A DNA stretch of 61,136 nt from Treponema sp. JC4 (lineage in GTDB: Bacteria; Spirochaetota; Spirochaetia; Treponematales; Treponemataceae): assembly GCF_000260795.1 (NCBI RefSeq), contig NZ_AJGU01000015.1:1-61136 (forward strand). The letters run 5' to 3'. Position numbers and translations under genes: made by a program. The notes beneath the pieces are model-generated. The model worked only from the letters and a program-made list of their open reading frames with translations, was not told the DNA's origin and made no database searches. Positions 17,704-26,133 of the stretch are shown in pieces (position 1 is the first letter of the stretch; each line of letters opens with the position of its first letter).

Positions 17704-17759
17704 TATTTAATTTTTTCTCACTACTTTTCTTTAATCTACTATTCTGATATGTTTATCCT

Positions 17760-18629
17760 ATGAAAATTAGTGAGATTTTAAAAAAGAATGAGCCAACACT
17801 TTCCTTTGAAGTATTTCCGCCAAAGACAAGCGATAAATTTGATACAGTAGAAGCCGCTGCAAATCAGATTGCAGACCTGCGCCCTCATTTTATGAGCGTA
17901 ACTTATGGGGCGGCAGGAACCACCCGCGGTTTTACAACAGAAATTGCCGCAAGCGTTCTTAAACACGGGGCGACACCGCTTGCTCACCTTACCTGTGTAA
18001 ACGCAAGCCGCGCCAGCACAAAAGAACAGCTGGACTCTCTTAAATCTCATGGAATTGAAAATATTCTGGCTCTTCGCGGCGATATTCCCGAAGGTTCAAA
18101 TCCTTCAGAATGGGAATTCAAACACGCCCACGAGCTGATGGACTTTATAAAACAGAACGGTGATTTTTGCGTAGGTGGCGCCTGCTATCCGGAAAAACAC
18201 CCTGAAAGTTCAAACGTCAACGATGATATCCGTTCACTTAAAATCAAACAGGATGCTGGCTGCAGTTTCCTTACAACACAGATGTTCTTCGACAACAGCA
18301 CTTTTTACAACTTTCTTTTCAAAGTTCGCGAAGCCGGTGTAACAATTCCAGTAATTGCAGGAATTATGCCCGTTACAAACGCAAATCAGATGGCAAAAAT
18401 CATCAAACTTTCCGGAGCTTTTATTCCACGCCGCTACGTTGCCCTCTTGGACCGCTGGTCAAGCGACCCGATTGCCCTCAAACAGGCTGCAATTGCTTAT
18501 GCTACCGACCAGATTATCGATTTGATTGCAAACGGCGTAAATCACATTCATATTTATACAATGAATAAGCCGGAAGTTGCGGCTAAAATTCAGGAAAATC
18601 TGAGCAGCATTATTAAAAAGCCGGAATAA
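17760..18629 (+). CDS. metF: Methylenetetrahydrofolate reductase
   Basis: 289 residues. Family landmarks are LSFEVFPPKTSDKFDTVEA (catalytic Glu in FEVFPPK), MSVTYGAAGTTRGFT, LAHLTCVNASR, NILALRGDIPEG and FLTTQMFFDN. The enzyme reduces 5,10-methylene-THF to 5-methyl-THF for methionine synthesis, using FAD in the cytoplasm. It is followed 48 nt later by a stand-alone MetH reactivation domain, so the pair serves cobalamin-dependent methionine synthesis. TATGTT lies 6 nt before ATG and there is no Shine-Dalgarno. Confidence 0.93.
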   Translation: MKISEILKKNEPTLSFEVFPPKTSDKFDTVEAAANQIADLRPHFMSVTYGAAGTTRGFTTEIAASVLKHGATPLAHLTCVNASRASTKEQLDSLKSHGIENILALRGDIPEGSNPSEWEFKHAHELMDFIKQNGDFCVGGACYPEKHPESSNVNDDIRSLKIKQDAGCSFLTTQMFFDNSTFYNFLFKVREAGVTIPVIAGIMPVTNANQMAKIIKLSGAFIPRRYVALLDRWSSDPIALKQAAIAYATDQIIDLIANGVNHIHIYTMNKPEVAAKIQENLSSIIKKPE

Positions 18630-18677
18630 GATGAAGGCGTCGCCTGTGGCGCCGCGTAGTACAAGGCAGTGGGATAA

Positions 18678-19301
18678 TTGGAAGTGTCATACCCGATTGT
18701 AAGAAAGACATACAAAGCGTCAGAAATTGAAATCGACCCTCACGAAGTTCTGCGTTATCTGGGCTACAAAAAAGAGCTGATTACAGAGGAAGATATTGCT
18801 CAAGTTGAAAGTTTTCTGCCAGAAGCCATGGCCTGTCTTAAGCCCGCCGCCTGCTGGAGTCGTTTTGAGATTGAAATGCTTGAAGAAGATAAAATCTCTT
18901 TTCCTTATGGTCAAATTGTAAGTAAAGATTTAAGCAAAAATCTGACAGCTGCCTGCCGGGAAATATTGTTATTTGCAGCAAGTATCGGACTTGAATACGA
19001 CCGCCTGGTTCAGCGCTCAAGAATTTCTTCTATGGCAAAAGCCAGTTTTTTAAACGCAATAGGGGCGGCTGCTGTAGAAAACGTATGTGACCGCTTGAAC
19101 GAAGAACTGCGTCAGCTTGTTGCTGCGGAAGGAAAATCTCTCCGCCCACGTTACAGTCCCGGCTATGGTGATTACAGTCTGGAAAACCAGCGGGGCATTT
19201 TTGACCTGCTGACCCCCTCAAAGCATATCGGCCTTACCTTAAAAGACAATCTGATAATGGTACCGGAAAAATCAGTAACTGCTGTAATTGGAATTATTTA
19301 A
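18678..19301 (+). CDS. Stand-alone MetH reactivation (B12-dependent methionine synthase activation) domain protein
   Basis: 207 residues. The C-terminal RPRYSPGYGDYSLENQRGIF matches the AdoMet-binding signature (RxxPGY) of the MetH activation domain; SLGLEYD-like and ASFLNAIGAAAVENVCDRL segments also fit. Such separate subunits re-methylate oxidised cobalamin in split methionine synthases. Its place after metF supports this. The start is a TTG at 18678 (GTGGGA 5 nt upstream) or GTG at 18684; no ATG fits the conserved N-terminus. Confidence 0.82.
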   Translation: MEVSYPIVRKTYKASEIEIDPHEVLRYLGYKKELITEEDIAQVESFLPEAMACLKPAACWSRFEIEMLEEDKISFPYGQIVSKDLSKNLTAACREILLFAASIGLEYDRLVQRSRISSMAKASFLNAIGAAAVENVCDRLNEELRQLVAAEGKSLRPRYSPGYGDYSLENQRGIFDLLTPSKHIGLTLKDNLIMVPEKSVTAVIGII

Positions 19302-19383
19302 TCAATTTTAGAAATCACTTCCAAAATATGCATTTTTCATCTATACTAACTCATCTTTTCTATAAAAAAAGCAGGAAAGCATA

Positions 19384-20796
19384 ATGAATAGTTTTGAAAT
19401 GAGCGAAGAAGACAAACTTCGGGACGAATGCGGCGTTATTGGCGTTTTTATTAACGATAGCAAAAAAGAACAGATGAGCGCTGCTTCTCTGGCATATTTT
19501 GGACTTTATTCCCTGCAGCACCGCGGACAGGAAAGTGCGGGAATTGTTACCAGCGACGGAACAAACGTAAAAATCCACAAGGATATGGGGCTTGTTGCCG
19601 ACGTTTTTAATGCCGAAAATCTTGGCGCCCTGAACGGAAACCTTGCAATCGGTCATGTCCGCTATGCAACTGCCGGTTCAAAAACAATCGAAAATGCACA
19701 GCCTATGCTTAATCAGTTTAAGCTTGGTAGTGTTGCTCTTGCTCACAATGGTCAGCTTGTAAACTACGAACAGCTGCGCGAAATGCTTGAGGATGCGGGT
19801 TCTACCTTCTCTTCTTCAAGTGATACGGAAGTTATCTTAAAGATGATTGCCCGCAGCTACAAAAAAGGTCTTGCCAAGGCAATTTCTGATACAATCCAGA
19901 TGATTAAGGGTTCTTACGCCTTGTGTGTAATGACTGAAGACACATTGATTGGTGTGCGCGATCCTAACGGAATCCGCCCCCTTTGTCTTGGTCAGGTTGA
20001 AGGCGGCTATGTGCTTGCAAGCGAATCTTGTGCAATTGATGCCATGAACGGAACTTTTGTCCGCGACGTTGCTCCTGGTGAAATCATTACAATCAATAAA
20101 GATGGAATTTCTTCATTTAATTTTGGTGAAAAGACGGCTAAACGCACCTGTATTTTTGAGTACGTTTATTTTGCCCGCCCAGATTCTGTAATTGATGGAA
20201 TTCCTGTTCAGACTGCCCGCCTTAAGATGGGTGCCCAGCTTGCAAAGGAAAGTCCTGTTGATGCTGATGTTGTAATCGGTGTTCCGGACAGCGGTTTGGG
20301 TGCGGCTATGGGTTATGCTCAGGCCAGCGGAGTTCCTTATTCAATGGGAATTGTAAAAAATAAATATATCGGACGAACCTTTATTGCGCCTACTCAGAAA
20401 GAGCGCGAAAATATGGTTTTTGTAAAACTGAATGCTGTTTCAAGCGATTTGAGCGGTAAAAAAGTTATCGTAATTGATGACTCGATTGTGCGCGGTACAA
20501 CAAGCCGCCGCCTGGTTCAGATTTTACGCCGTGCCGGTGCAAAAGAAGTTCATTTCCGCGTTAGTTCGCCACCGGTAAAGTTCCCTTGCCATCTGGGAAT
20601 CGACACACCGACTAAATCAGAGCTTATTTCAAGTACACATGATATAGAAGAAATCAGAAAAGAAATCGGCGCAGACAGCCTTGCCTTTATTTCGCTTGAG
20701 GGTATGTTTGAGGCTTTGCGCAGCTGTAATCCGGATTCTTATGGTTTCTGTAAGGGCTGCTTCAGCGGTGAATATCCAATGAGCGTTCAGAATTAG
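19384..20796 (+). CDS. purF: Amidophosphoribosyltransferase
   Basis: 470 residues. A 15-residue propeptide precedes Cys16 of DECGVIGVF, the N-terminal nucleophile of the glutaminase domain; HRGQESAGIVT and VLAHNGQLVNY follow. The PRPP site is VIVIDDSIVRGTTSRR. C-terminal cysteines SCNPDSYGFCKGC indicate the Fe-S cluster type. It catalyses the first step of purine synthesis (PRPP plus glutamine to phosphoribosylamine). AGGAAAG upstream sets the ATG. No other pur genes are adjacent (purB is 32 kb away). Confidence 0.95.
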   Translation: MNSFEMSEEDKLRDECGVIGVFINDSKKEQMSAASLAYFGLYSLQHRGQESAGIVTSDGTNVKIHKDMGLVADVFNAENLGALNGNLAIGHVRYATAGSKTIENAQPMLNQFKLGSVALAHNGQLVNYEQLREMLEDAGSTFSSSSDTEVILKMIARSYKKGLAKAISDTIQMIKGSYALCVMTEDTLIGVRDPNGIRPLCLGQVEGGYVLASESCAIDAMNGTFVRDVAPGEIITINKDGISSFNFGEKTAKRTCIFEYVYFARPDSVIDGIPVQTARLKMGAQLAKESPVDADVVIGVPDSGLGAAMGYAQASGVPYSMGIVKNKYIGRTFIAPTQKERENMVFVKLNAVSSDLSGKKVIVIDDSIVRGTTSRRLVQILRRAGAKEVHFRVSSPPVKFPCHLGIDTPTKSELISSTHDIEEIRKEIGADSLAFISLEGMFEALRSCNPDSYGFCKGCFSGEYPMSVQN

Positions 20797-20824
20797 ATTA
20801 AAAGGAGGAGATGAGGAAAGAGGT

Positions 20825-20870
20825 AAATCCTAAAAAACTTTTCTGATGAAAAGTTTTTCTTAACGGATTT
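20825..20870 (+). repeat. Dispersed hairpin repeat, family 1, copy B1
   Basis: Outer stem AAATCC (20825-20830) / GGATTT (20865-20870). Inner stem AAAAACTTTTC (20833-20843) / GAAAAGTTTTT (20848-20858) with loop TGAT. The right side carries CTTAACG. It may also terminate purF transcription. Confidence 0.65.
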
Positions 20871-20900
20871 TCTATATACGCAGGAAATGATTTGCAGGAT

Positions 20901-20960
20901 GAAAGCTAAAAATCATTTTTCTGCGGAAAAACGATTTTTTTAACGCTTTCCTCGATTATC
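20901..20960 (+). repeat. Dispersed hairpin repeat, family 1, copy B2
   Basis: Outer stem GAAAGC (20901-20906) / GCTTTC (20945-20950). Inner stem 20908-20921 / 20926-20939 has one mismatch and loop TGCG. The TTTTTTTAACG right arm is followed by TCGATTATC, as in copy C at 40093-40150. It ends 4 nt before the glmS ATG, so the leader of glmS would be this hairpin. Confidence 0.65.
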
Positions 20961-20963
20961 ATT

Positions 20964-22877
20964 ATGTGTGGTATTGTAGGCTATATCGGAAATAAAAATG
21001 CGACTTCGGTTTTGATTCGGGCTTTGAAGAAGCTGGAATATCGCGGTTATGATTCTGCGGGAATTGCGGTTTATAACGGCGAGGAAATTATTGTTCAGAA
21101 GGTTAAGGGTATGCTCAAAAATCTTTCTGAACGCATTACAGGCCAGGTTATTCCTGAAAATCTTAAAGGAAAAGAATATTCTGATTTTGAAGATTCTCTT
21201 GCCCGCAAAACAGATGATTTTATTAAGGGTTCAATCGGAATCGGTCATACACGCTGGGCTACTCACGGTGAACCTAGTGATTTGAATGCGCATCCTCACA
21301 CAAGTGCAGACGGTGTAATTTCTATCGTTCATAACGGAATTATCGAAAACTACGCTGAGCTTAAGGCAAAGCTTCAGTCTCAGGGCGTTGTTTTCCAGTC
21401 TCAGACTGATACAGAAGTTGTAGTTCACTTAATCGATAAGTTTTATAAGGAAGAAAAGGATATTTTCAAGGCAGTTTTGAAGGCTGTTCACACACTTGAA
21501 GGTTCTTATGCTCTTGGAGTTATCTGCAAGGATTATCCAGACCGTATTATTTCCTGTCGTAAGGAAAGTCCACTTATCGTAGGTCTTGGAAAGGATGAAA
21601 ACTTTATTGCTTCTGACGTTCCTGCCATCCTTGAACACACCCGCGACGTTTACTATCTTGGTGAAAAAGAAATTGCCGTTTTGTATGCTGACCACGTTGA
21701 CCTTTTCAATTTTGAAGGCGAAAAAATCATAAAAGAGCCTAGCCATGTTGAATGGGATATGGATGCCGCAGAAAAGGGCGGTTACGAACACTTTATGATT
21801 AAGGAAATCCACGAGCAGCCAAAGGGCCTTCGTGATACAATGCGTCCTAGAATCGTAAAAGACGGAACTGGTCTTCCGACAGACGTTTATTTTGAGGAAA
21901 ACAAGATGGACGATGCCTGGCGCAAGGCAAAACGCGTTGTAATTACAGCCTGCGGAACAGCTTATCATGCCGGCGTTGTTGCGAAATACGCTTTTGAAAA
22001 AATTGCCCGCATGAAGGTTGATGTTGATGTGGCAAGTGAATTCCGCTACCGCAATCCAATCCTTGATAAAGATGATATTTTTATCGTAATTTCTCAGTCT
22101 GGTGAAACTGCTGATACTTTGAGCGCCCTTCGTCTTGCTAAGCAGAACGGACTTAAAGTTGTTGCAATCACTAACTGTGTTGGTTCTACTGTCAGCCGTG
22201 AAGCTGATGATGTAATTTATACACTGGCAGGACCGGAAATTGCCGTTGCTTCTACAAAGGCTTACACAACTCAGATTTTGTGTCTCTATCTACTTGCAAT
22301 TAAAGCCGGAAAACTCCGCGGAACTTTGAGTCAGGAAGACTGCACAAAGCTTCTTTCTGAACTTGAAGGAATCCCAGATAAGGTTCAGGAAATTCTGGAC
22401 GGAAAGGAAACAATCCAGAAGTTTGCGGCACAGCAGTTCAATAAAGATAAGATTTTCTATATCGGACGCCAGTTCGACAGCGCAACTTCTTTGGAAAGTG
22501 CTTTGAAACTTAAGGAAGTTTCTTACATGCATTCCGAGGCATTTGCGGCAGGCGAACTTAAGCACGGTCCTATTGCTTTGATTGACCCTCAGACTCTGGT
22601 TGTTGCAATTGCCAGCCAGCCTGATTTGTATGAAAAAATCGGTTCAAATATGGTTGAGGTAAAGGCCCGCAAGGCAACCGTTCTTGTAATCACTCAGGAT
22701 GAAAAAGCCTTTGAAGGAAAAACAGACGAAGTATTTAAGATTCCGGAATGTTCAGATACTCTGGCTTCGCTTTTGACTGTAATTCCTGCCCAGCTTTTTG
22801 CCTACTATTGTGCAGTTCAGCGCGGTTTTGATCCTGATAAGCCTCGTAACCTTGCAAAATCGGTAACAGTTGAGTAA
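20964..22877 (+). CDS. glmS: Glutamine-fructose-6-phosphate aminotransferase (isomerizing)
   Basis: 637 residues. N-terminal MCGIVGYIGNK gives the Cys nucleophile after Met removal; EYRGYDSAGIAV and HTRWATHGEPS are glutaminase motifs. Two SIS domains follow, with VISQSGETADTLSAL (sugar phosphate site) and a C-terminal DKPRNLAKSVTVE ending. It makes glucosamine-6-phosphate for peptidoglycan. It is about 25 residues longer than typical because of an insertion around 55-80. No Shine-Dalgarno is visible at ATG 20964, which directly follows a hairpin repeat; no glmS-ribozyme-like leader is seen. It shares the Ntn glutaminase fold with the preceding purF. Confidence 0.95.
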   Translation: MCGIVGYIGNKNATSVLIRALKKLEYRGYDSAGIAVYNGEEIIVQKVKGMLKNLSERITGQVIPENLKGKEYSDFEDSLARKTDDFIKGSIGIGHTRWATHGEPSDLNAHPHTSADGVISIVHNGIIENYAELKAKLQSQGVVFQSQTDTEVVVHLIDKFYKEEKDIFKAVLKAVHTLEGSYALGVICKDYPDRIISCRKESPLIVGLGKDENFIASDVPAILEHTRDVYYLGEKEIAVLYADHVDLFNFEGEKIIKEPSHVEWDMDAAEKGGYEHFMIKEIHEQPKGLRDTMRPRIVKDGTGLPTDVYFEENKMDDAWRKAKRVVITACGTAYHAGVVAKYAFEKIARMKVDVDVASEFRYRNPILDKDDIFIVISQSGETADTLSALRLAKQNGLKVVAITNCVGSTVSREADDVIYTLAGPEIAVASTKAYTTQILCLYLLAIKAGKLRGTLSQEDCTKLLSELEGIPDKVQEILDGKETIQKFAAQQFNKDKIFYIGRQFDSATSLESALKLKEVSYMHSEAFAAGELKHGPIALIDPQTLVVAIASQPDLYEKIGSNMVEVKARKATVLVITQDEKAFEGKTDEVFKIPECSDTLASLLTVIPAQLFAYYCAVQRGFDPDKPRNLAKSVTVE

Positions 22878-22898
22878 AGTCCCGAAATTTGCTATATT
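22870..22898 (+). promoter_or_regulatory. tRNA promoter inside the end of glmS
   Basis: TTGAGT (22870-22875) and TATATT (22893-22898) are 17 nt apart. The -35 box overlaps the last glmS codons. Transcription would start within a few bases of the tRNA 5' end. Confidence 0.6.
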
Positions 22899-22907
22899 AT
22901 AAAAATC

Positions 22908-22980
22908 GGGCCATTAGCTCAGCGGTTAGAGCAGAGGACTCATAATCCTTTGGTCCTTGGTTCAAATCCAAGATGGCCCA
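22908..22980 (+). tRNA. tRNA with CAU anticodon, probably tRNA-Ile2 (lysidine type)
   Basis: A full cloverleaf: acceptor GGGCCAT/ATGGCCC, D arm GCTC/GAGC, anticodon stem GAGGA/TCCTT with loop CTCATAA, T arm CTTGG/CCAAG with loop TTCAAAT. The anticodon is CAT. The D loop (AGCGGTTA) and variable loop (TTGGTC) resemble bacterial tRNA-Ile(CAU) more than elongator tRNA-Met, so the C34 is probably changed to lysidine. Elongator tRNA-Met remains possible. The 3' CCA is not encoded. Confidence 0.9.
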
Positions 22981-22985
22981 AGACG

Positions 22986-23022
22986 AATGCCTATTCAGCT
23001 ATTCTGAATAGGCATTTTTTTT
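22986..23022 (+). terminator. Terminator after the tRNA
   Basis: AATGCCTATTCAG (22986-22998) and CTGAATAGGCATT (23004-23016) pair perfectly over 13 bp with a 5-nt loop, followed by a T run. Confidence 0.88.
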
Positions 23023-23043
23023 AGGCAGATTTTCAGGAGTCAT

Positions 23044-23457
23044 ATGGAATTCAAATATTGTCGTATCCAGGGAAAAGAACTGGCTGCAAATACACGAAGC
23101 GGCAAGGGCATTTTCAGCATGCTGCATCAAATGGTGACTGACGGAATTATGAATGATGAGGATACAGGTCTTTTCCTTGAAATAGAATCCTGGTTTGCAG
23201 AAAAACTGCCCTTTCCTCCGCAATGTAAAAGACAGGAAAAAGTAATCTGTTATTTTAAGACAGAAAATTCCGAAATGATGCTCAAAATGATTAATCCACT
23301 TCTCTGGCTGCTGGAACGCTATAATCATCCCTATTACGTCGTATATACAAATTTTCCTGGCGAGATTGTATATGAAGATGATTTTCAGGTTGCCGTTAAA
23401 GTTGATGAAAATGTCGTTGTAGAAGACGTTCAGGCAAGCTGGAGCCCAAAAGACTGA
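23044..23457 (+). CDS. Hypothetical protein
   Basis: 137 residues, not recognised. AGGAG 4 nt before ATG 23044 and normal codon use support expression. The protein is acidic and soluble-looking, with no signal peptide or membrane segment. It has a helical first half (GKGIFSMLHQMVTDGIMNDED) and a beta-rich second half (PYYVVYTNFPGEIVYEDDF). It stands alone between a tRNA terminator and a transporter gene. Confidence 0.6.
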   Translation: MEFKYCRIQGKELAANTRSGKGIFSMLHQMVTDGIMNDEDTGLFLEIESWFAEKLPFPPQCKRQEKVICYFKTENSEMMLKMINPLLWLLERYNHPYYVVYTNFPGEIVYEDDFQVAVKVDENVVVEDVQASWSPKD

Positions 23458-23560
23458 TCCCCTATAATTTCTTATTATAATTTTTCTATCCACTAATAGA
23501 TTTTTCATCAAATCACCAATATAATAGAAGAGGTTTTATTTTTATTTATTGGTGGTTTAT

Positions 23561-24853
23561 ATGAAAAACATTCAGAACAAATGGATTAGAGGAGCAATCC
23601 CTGCCCTTCTTCTTCATTGCAGTATCGGTACTGTTTACTGCTGGTCTATTTTCAGCCAGGAAATTGCTGATTATATCGGCTTTTCAAAAGGCGCAACAGA
23701 ATGGGCCTTCAGCTTTGCAATTTTCTTCCTTGGTATGTCAGCAGCATTCCTCGGAAACCTTGTTGAAAAAAACATTCACAAGTCTTCTTTGATTGCAACT
23801 CTCTGTTTCTCTTGTGGTATGGCAGGAACAGGTTTCTTCATTCAGTGGGGCGGCGCACACCGCGGTAATCCACTTGCCCTTGTTGGAATTTACATCTGCT
23901 ACGGCTTTATCATGGGTTGTGGTCTTGGAACCGGTTACCTGAGCCCTGTAAAGACTTTGATGCTTTGGTTTAAAGACCGCAAAGGTCTGGCAACAGGTCT
24001 TGCAGTTGCAGGTTTTGGTGCAGCAAAGGCTATTGCATCTCCAATCATGCAGGCTCTTCTTGGCGACAACAAAAACGGCGAAATCTTCAAGATGTTCTAT
24101 ATTCTTGCCTGCGTTTACTTTGTAATGATGTTCGTTGGTCACCTTATCCTTGCAAAACCAGCTGACTGGGTTGAACCTCAGACAAAATCTAAGGACGAAG
24201 GAATTATCGCAACTCTCAAACGCGAACCAATTATCAGCTACGTTGCAATCTGGCTTATGTTCTATATCAACATTACCTGTGGTCTTGCCCTGATTTCTCA
24301 GGAAAAGATGATTGTAAAATGTCTTGGCCTTGCAAGCGCAGTAGGAATCATTTCTACAATTTCAGCAGTTTTCAATGCTGGCGGACGTCTCGGCTTCTCT
24401 GCCTGGGCAGACTCAATGAAAGACCGCAACTCAGTTTACAAACTGATTTTCATCCTTTCTATCGCCTTCACAGCAATCGTTTACTTTGCAAAAGGAATTG
24501 AAAACGGTGCTGGAAACATCATCCTTACAGTTTTCGTTCTTGCCCTGATTTTCATCGTAAATGCAGGCTACGGCGGCGGCTTCTCTAACATCCCTACACT
24601 GCTTTCTGACCACTACGGAATGGGAAGCATTTCTGCAATCCACGGAATTACACTTTCTGCATGGGCTTTTGCAGGTCTTACCGGAAACCAGATGGCAAAC
24701 GCAATCGTTCAGCGCACCGGCGAGTTCGTAGAGCTCCACGGAATCAAAGTAAACCCAACCGGCTATCAGCACGTTCTGATTGTTACCGGCGCCCTTTACA
24801 TCGTAGCGCTCTGCTTGAGCTTGTTCCTGGTAAAGCCAACTAAGAAAGATTAG
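23561..24853 (+). CDS. OFA-family MFS transporter (oxalate/formate antiporter-like)
   Basis: 430 residues, about twelve hydrophobic segments. The opening WIRGAIPALLLHCSIGTVYCWSIF-type start (broken here: GTVYCWSIFSQEIADYIGFS) and the GCGLGTGYLSPVKTLMLWFKDRKGLATG loop are typical of the oxalate:formate antiporter branch of the major facilitator superfamily. It likely exchanges or imports a small carboxylate across the inner membrane; the substrate is unknown. Start ATG 23561 follows a GGTGG site; upstream TTG/GTG codons are also open. No metabolic partner gene is adjacent. Confidence 0.85.
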   Translation: MKNIQNKWIRGAIPALLLHCSIGTVYCWSIFSQEIADYIGFSKGATEWAFSFAIFFLGMSAAFLGNLVEKNIHKSSLIATLCFSCGMAGTGFFIQWGGAHRGNPLALVGIYICYGFIMGCGLGTGYLSPVKTLMLWFKDRKGLATGLAVAGFGAAKAIASPIMQALLGDNKNGEIFKMFYILACVYFVMMFVGHLILAKPADWVEPQTKSKDEGIIATLKREPIISYVAIWLMFYINITCGLALISQEKMIVKCLGLASAVGIISTISAVFNAGGRLGFSAWADSMKDRNSVYKLIFILSIAFTAIVYFAKGIENGAGNIILTVFVLALIFIVNAGYGGGFSNIPTLLSDHYGMGSISAIHGITLSAWAFAGLTGNQMANAIVQRTGEFVELHGIKVNPTGYQHVLIVTGALYIVALCLSLFLVKPTKKD

Positions 24854-24860
24854 TAAAGAG

Positions 24861-24932
24861 GGGGGAAGCATCCCCCTGTCTTCAGCCCGCTTCGCGGGCT
24901 TACGCCACCCTCTCTGCGGGGGACACCCCCGC
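24861..24932 (+). repeat. Triple-hairpin GC-rich repeat, family 2, copy 1
   Basis: Three hairpins in a row: GGGGGA/TCCCCC (24861-24876), AGCCCGC/GCGGGCT (24884-24900) and GCGGGGG/CCCCCGC (24916-24932). The central part, CTTCAGCCCGCT..GCGG.CTTACGC.ACCC, recurs on the minus strand at 29226-29265. It may end OFA gene transcription. Confidence 0.65.
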
Positions 24933-24976
24933 AACGCCCCCATCTTTTTATTTCATAAGAAACATTGTCAAAAAAA

Positions 24977-25138
24977 TCAAATAGCAGCTACACAATCCAA
25001 CCGATCACAATTTGCGACTAGTTCAACATCAACTTCAGAACAATCTTCCTTATCCGGATTTTTTGATAAAGATAAAACATTGTCTCTATCATTCCATTCA
25101 ATCATTTTGACCCGTGCAACAGGGATTCCTTTTTTCAT
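24977..25138 (-). CDS. Small hypothetical protein downstream of the ORF6N remnant
   Basis: 53 residues from ATG 25138, which lies 1 nt after the ORF6N stop codon and follows GGGGA by 5 nt. The sequence (begins MKKGIPVARVKMIEW, ends DRLDCVAAI) is not recognised and has no membrane segment. The tight spacing suggests translational coupling, but the upstream gene is truncated, so this may be decaying too. Confidence 0.4.
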   Translation of the reverse strand: MKKGIPVARVKMIEWNDRDNVLSLSKNPDKEDCSEVDVELVANCDRLDCVAAI

Positions 25139-25139
25139 A

Positions 25140-25655
25140 TTATTCCCCGCTGATAAATCCGATTTTTCGCTTTGATTTCGGTTCCTCAATCAGATTATTT
25201 AATACCTCTATAATCTGATTGATTTTCTTATCCTGTTCGGAAAATTTTTTATCACAATGTTCTATATGAAGTAAGAGAAGACGTCTTATTTCTGCAAGCT
25301 CGGCTTTATCATCCGTTTTTACAATCTGTGAACTGACATAATGTCTAAGTTTGATGAACGCATCCATAATCCGGATACTGACTTGAATTGCCGTTGGACT
25401 ATGAAGAACAGCAGAAAGCATCGCAACGCCTTGCCTGGTGAAGACGTAAGGGAGATATTTTAAATTTTTACCACGCATACTATCTGATTCATTGTTCAAG
25501 ATCACAGATTGTGACCTTAAAGACTTATACTCTTCACTTGTAAGCTGGAATCTAAACTCTTCAGGAAATCTTTCAAGATTTCTTTTTACAGCTTGATTAA
25601 TAACCCTGGTTTCCACCCCATACAATTCCGCCAAGTCACGGTCAATTATTGCCTG
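25140..25655 (-). pseudogene. 5'-truncated ORF6N-domain DNA-binding protein
   Basis: The frame reads QAIIDRDLAELYGVETRVIN, then NLERFPEEFRFQLT and YVFTRQGVAMLSAVLHSPTA, the hallmark of ORF6N/KilA-N phage-type DNA-binding proteins, with a coiled C-terminus. Intact members begin about 10-15 residues earlier with an RGQKVM-like strand; here an in-frame stop lies only six codons before IIDRD and no ATG is available. A TTG at 25634 could start a 164-residue shortened protein. It lies head-to-head with the broken XRE gene, so this patch looks like a decayed mobile remnant. Confidence 0.6.
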
Positions 25656-25692
25656 AAAATTAAAATATTATTATCTTTTTATCTGTATGCAG

Positions 25693-26083
25693 ATGAATAA
25701 AAATAATTCGGACTTTTCGACTCCGAAAATCGATGTTCCGGCTACCTCGCAAAACCTCAAAAAATTACGTGTCGCACGAAACATCTCTGTAAAACAAGTC
25801 CAAACTCTCTTTGGAATGGAAAAATCCTCAATCTATTTACATATGGGAAAATCCAGATAAAAAAAATCTACCCTGTATAGATAACCTTGTTGTATTGGCG
25901 AACTTCTATAAAGTTTCTCTCGATGAAATGATAATAATCAAAATGGAAAATACTTCTGATTTGTCTGTAAGCAAGCCAAGACCATCTTATGGAATTTCAA
26001 AAGAAACTCTGGATTTCATTACACGCACAACTAATTCGAATACAAAAGCAGCATTACAAGATTATTATAGTTTTTCAATCTAA
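25693..26083 (+). pseudogene. XRE-type HTH regulator with a one-base frameshift
   Basis: The first frame reads NLKKLRVARNISVKQVQTLFGME, the start of a Cro/CI helix-turn-helix, then runs into a stop. The continuation (NPQSIYIWENPDKKNLPCID, then LANFYKVSLDEMI) is in the frame one base away. Removing one A from the run of five at 25820-25824 restores a single 130-residue protein with family-like sequence across the join. It may be a real pseudogene, a slippage-controlled gene, or a sequence error. The start (ATG 25693 or 25687) has no clear Shine-Dalgarno. It is divergent from the ORF6N remnant. Confidence 0.68.
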
Positions 26084-26133
26084 CCTTAAAAATTTCTATC
26101 TCCATACCTACTTTTCCATGTTATAATTTCCAC

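Noticed and set aside
20797-20963. glmS ribozyme or riboswitch before glmS
   Set aside because: The gap is filled by two copies of the family 1 hairpin repeat; no ribozyme core is seen.
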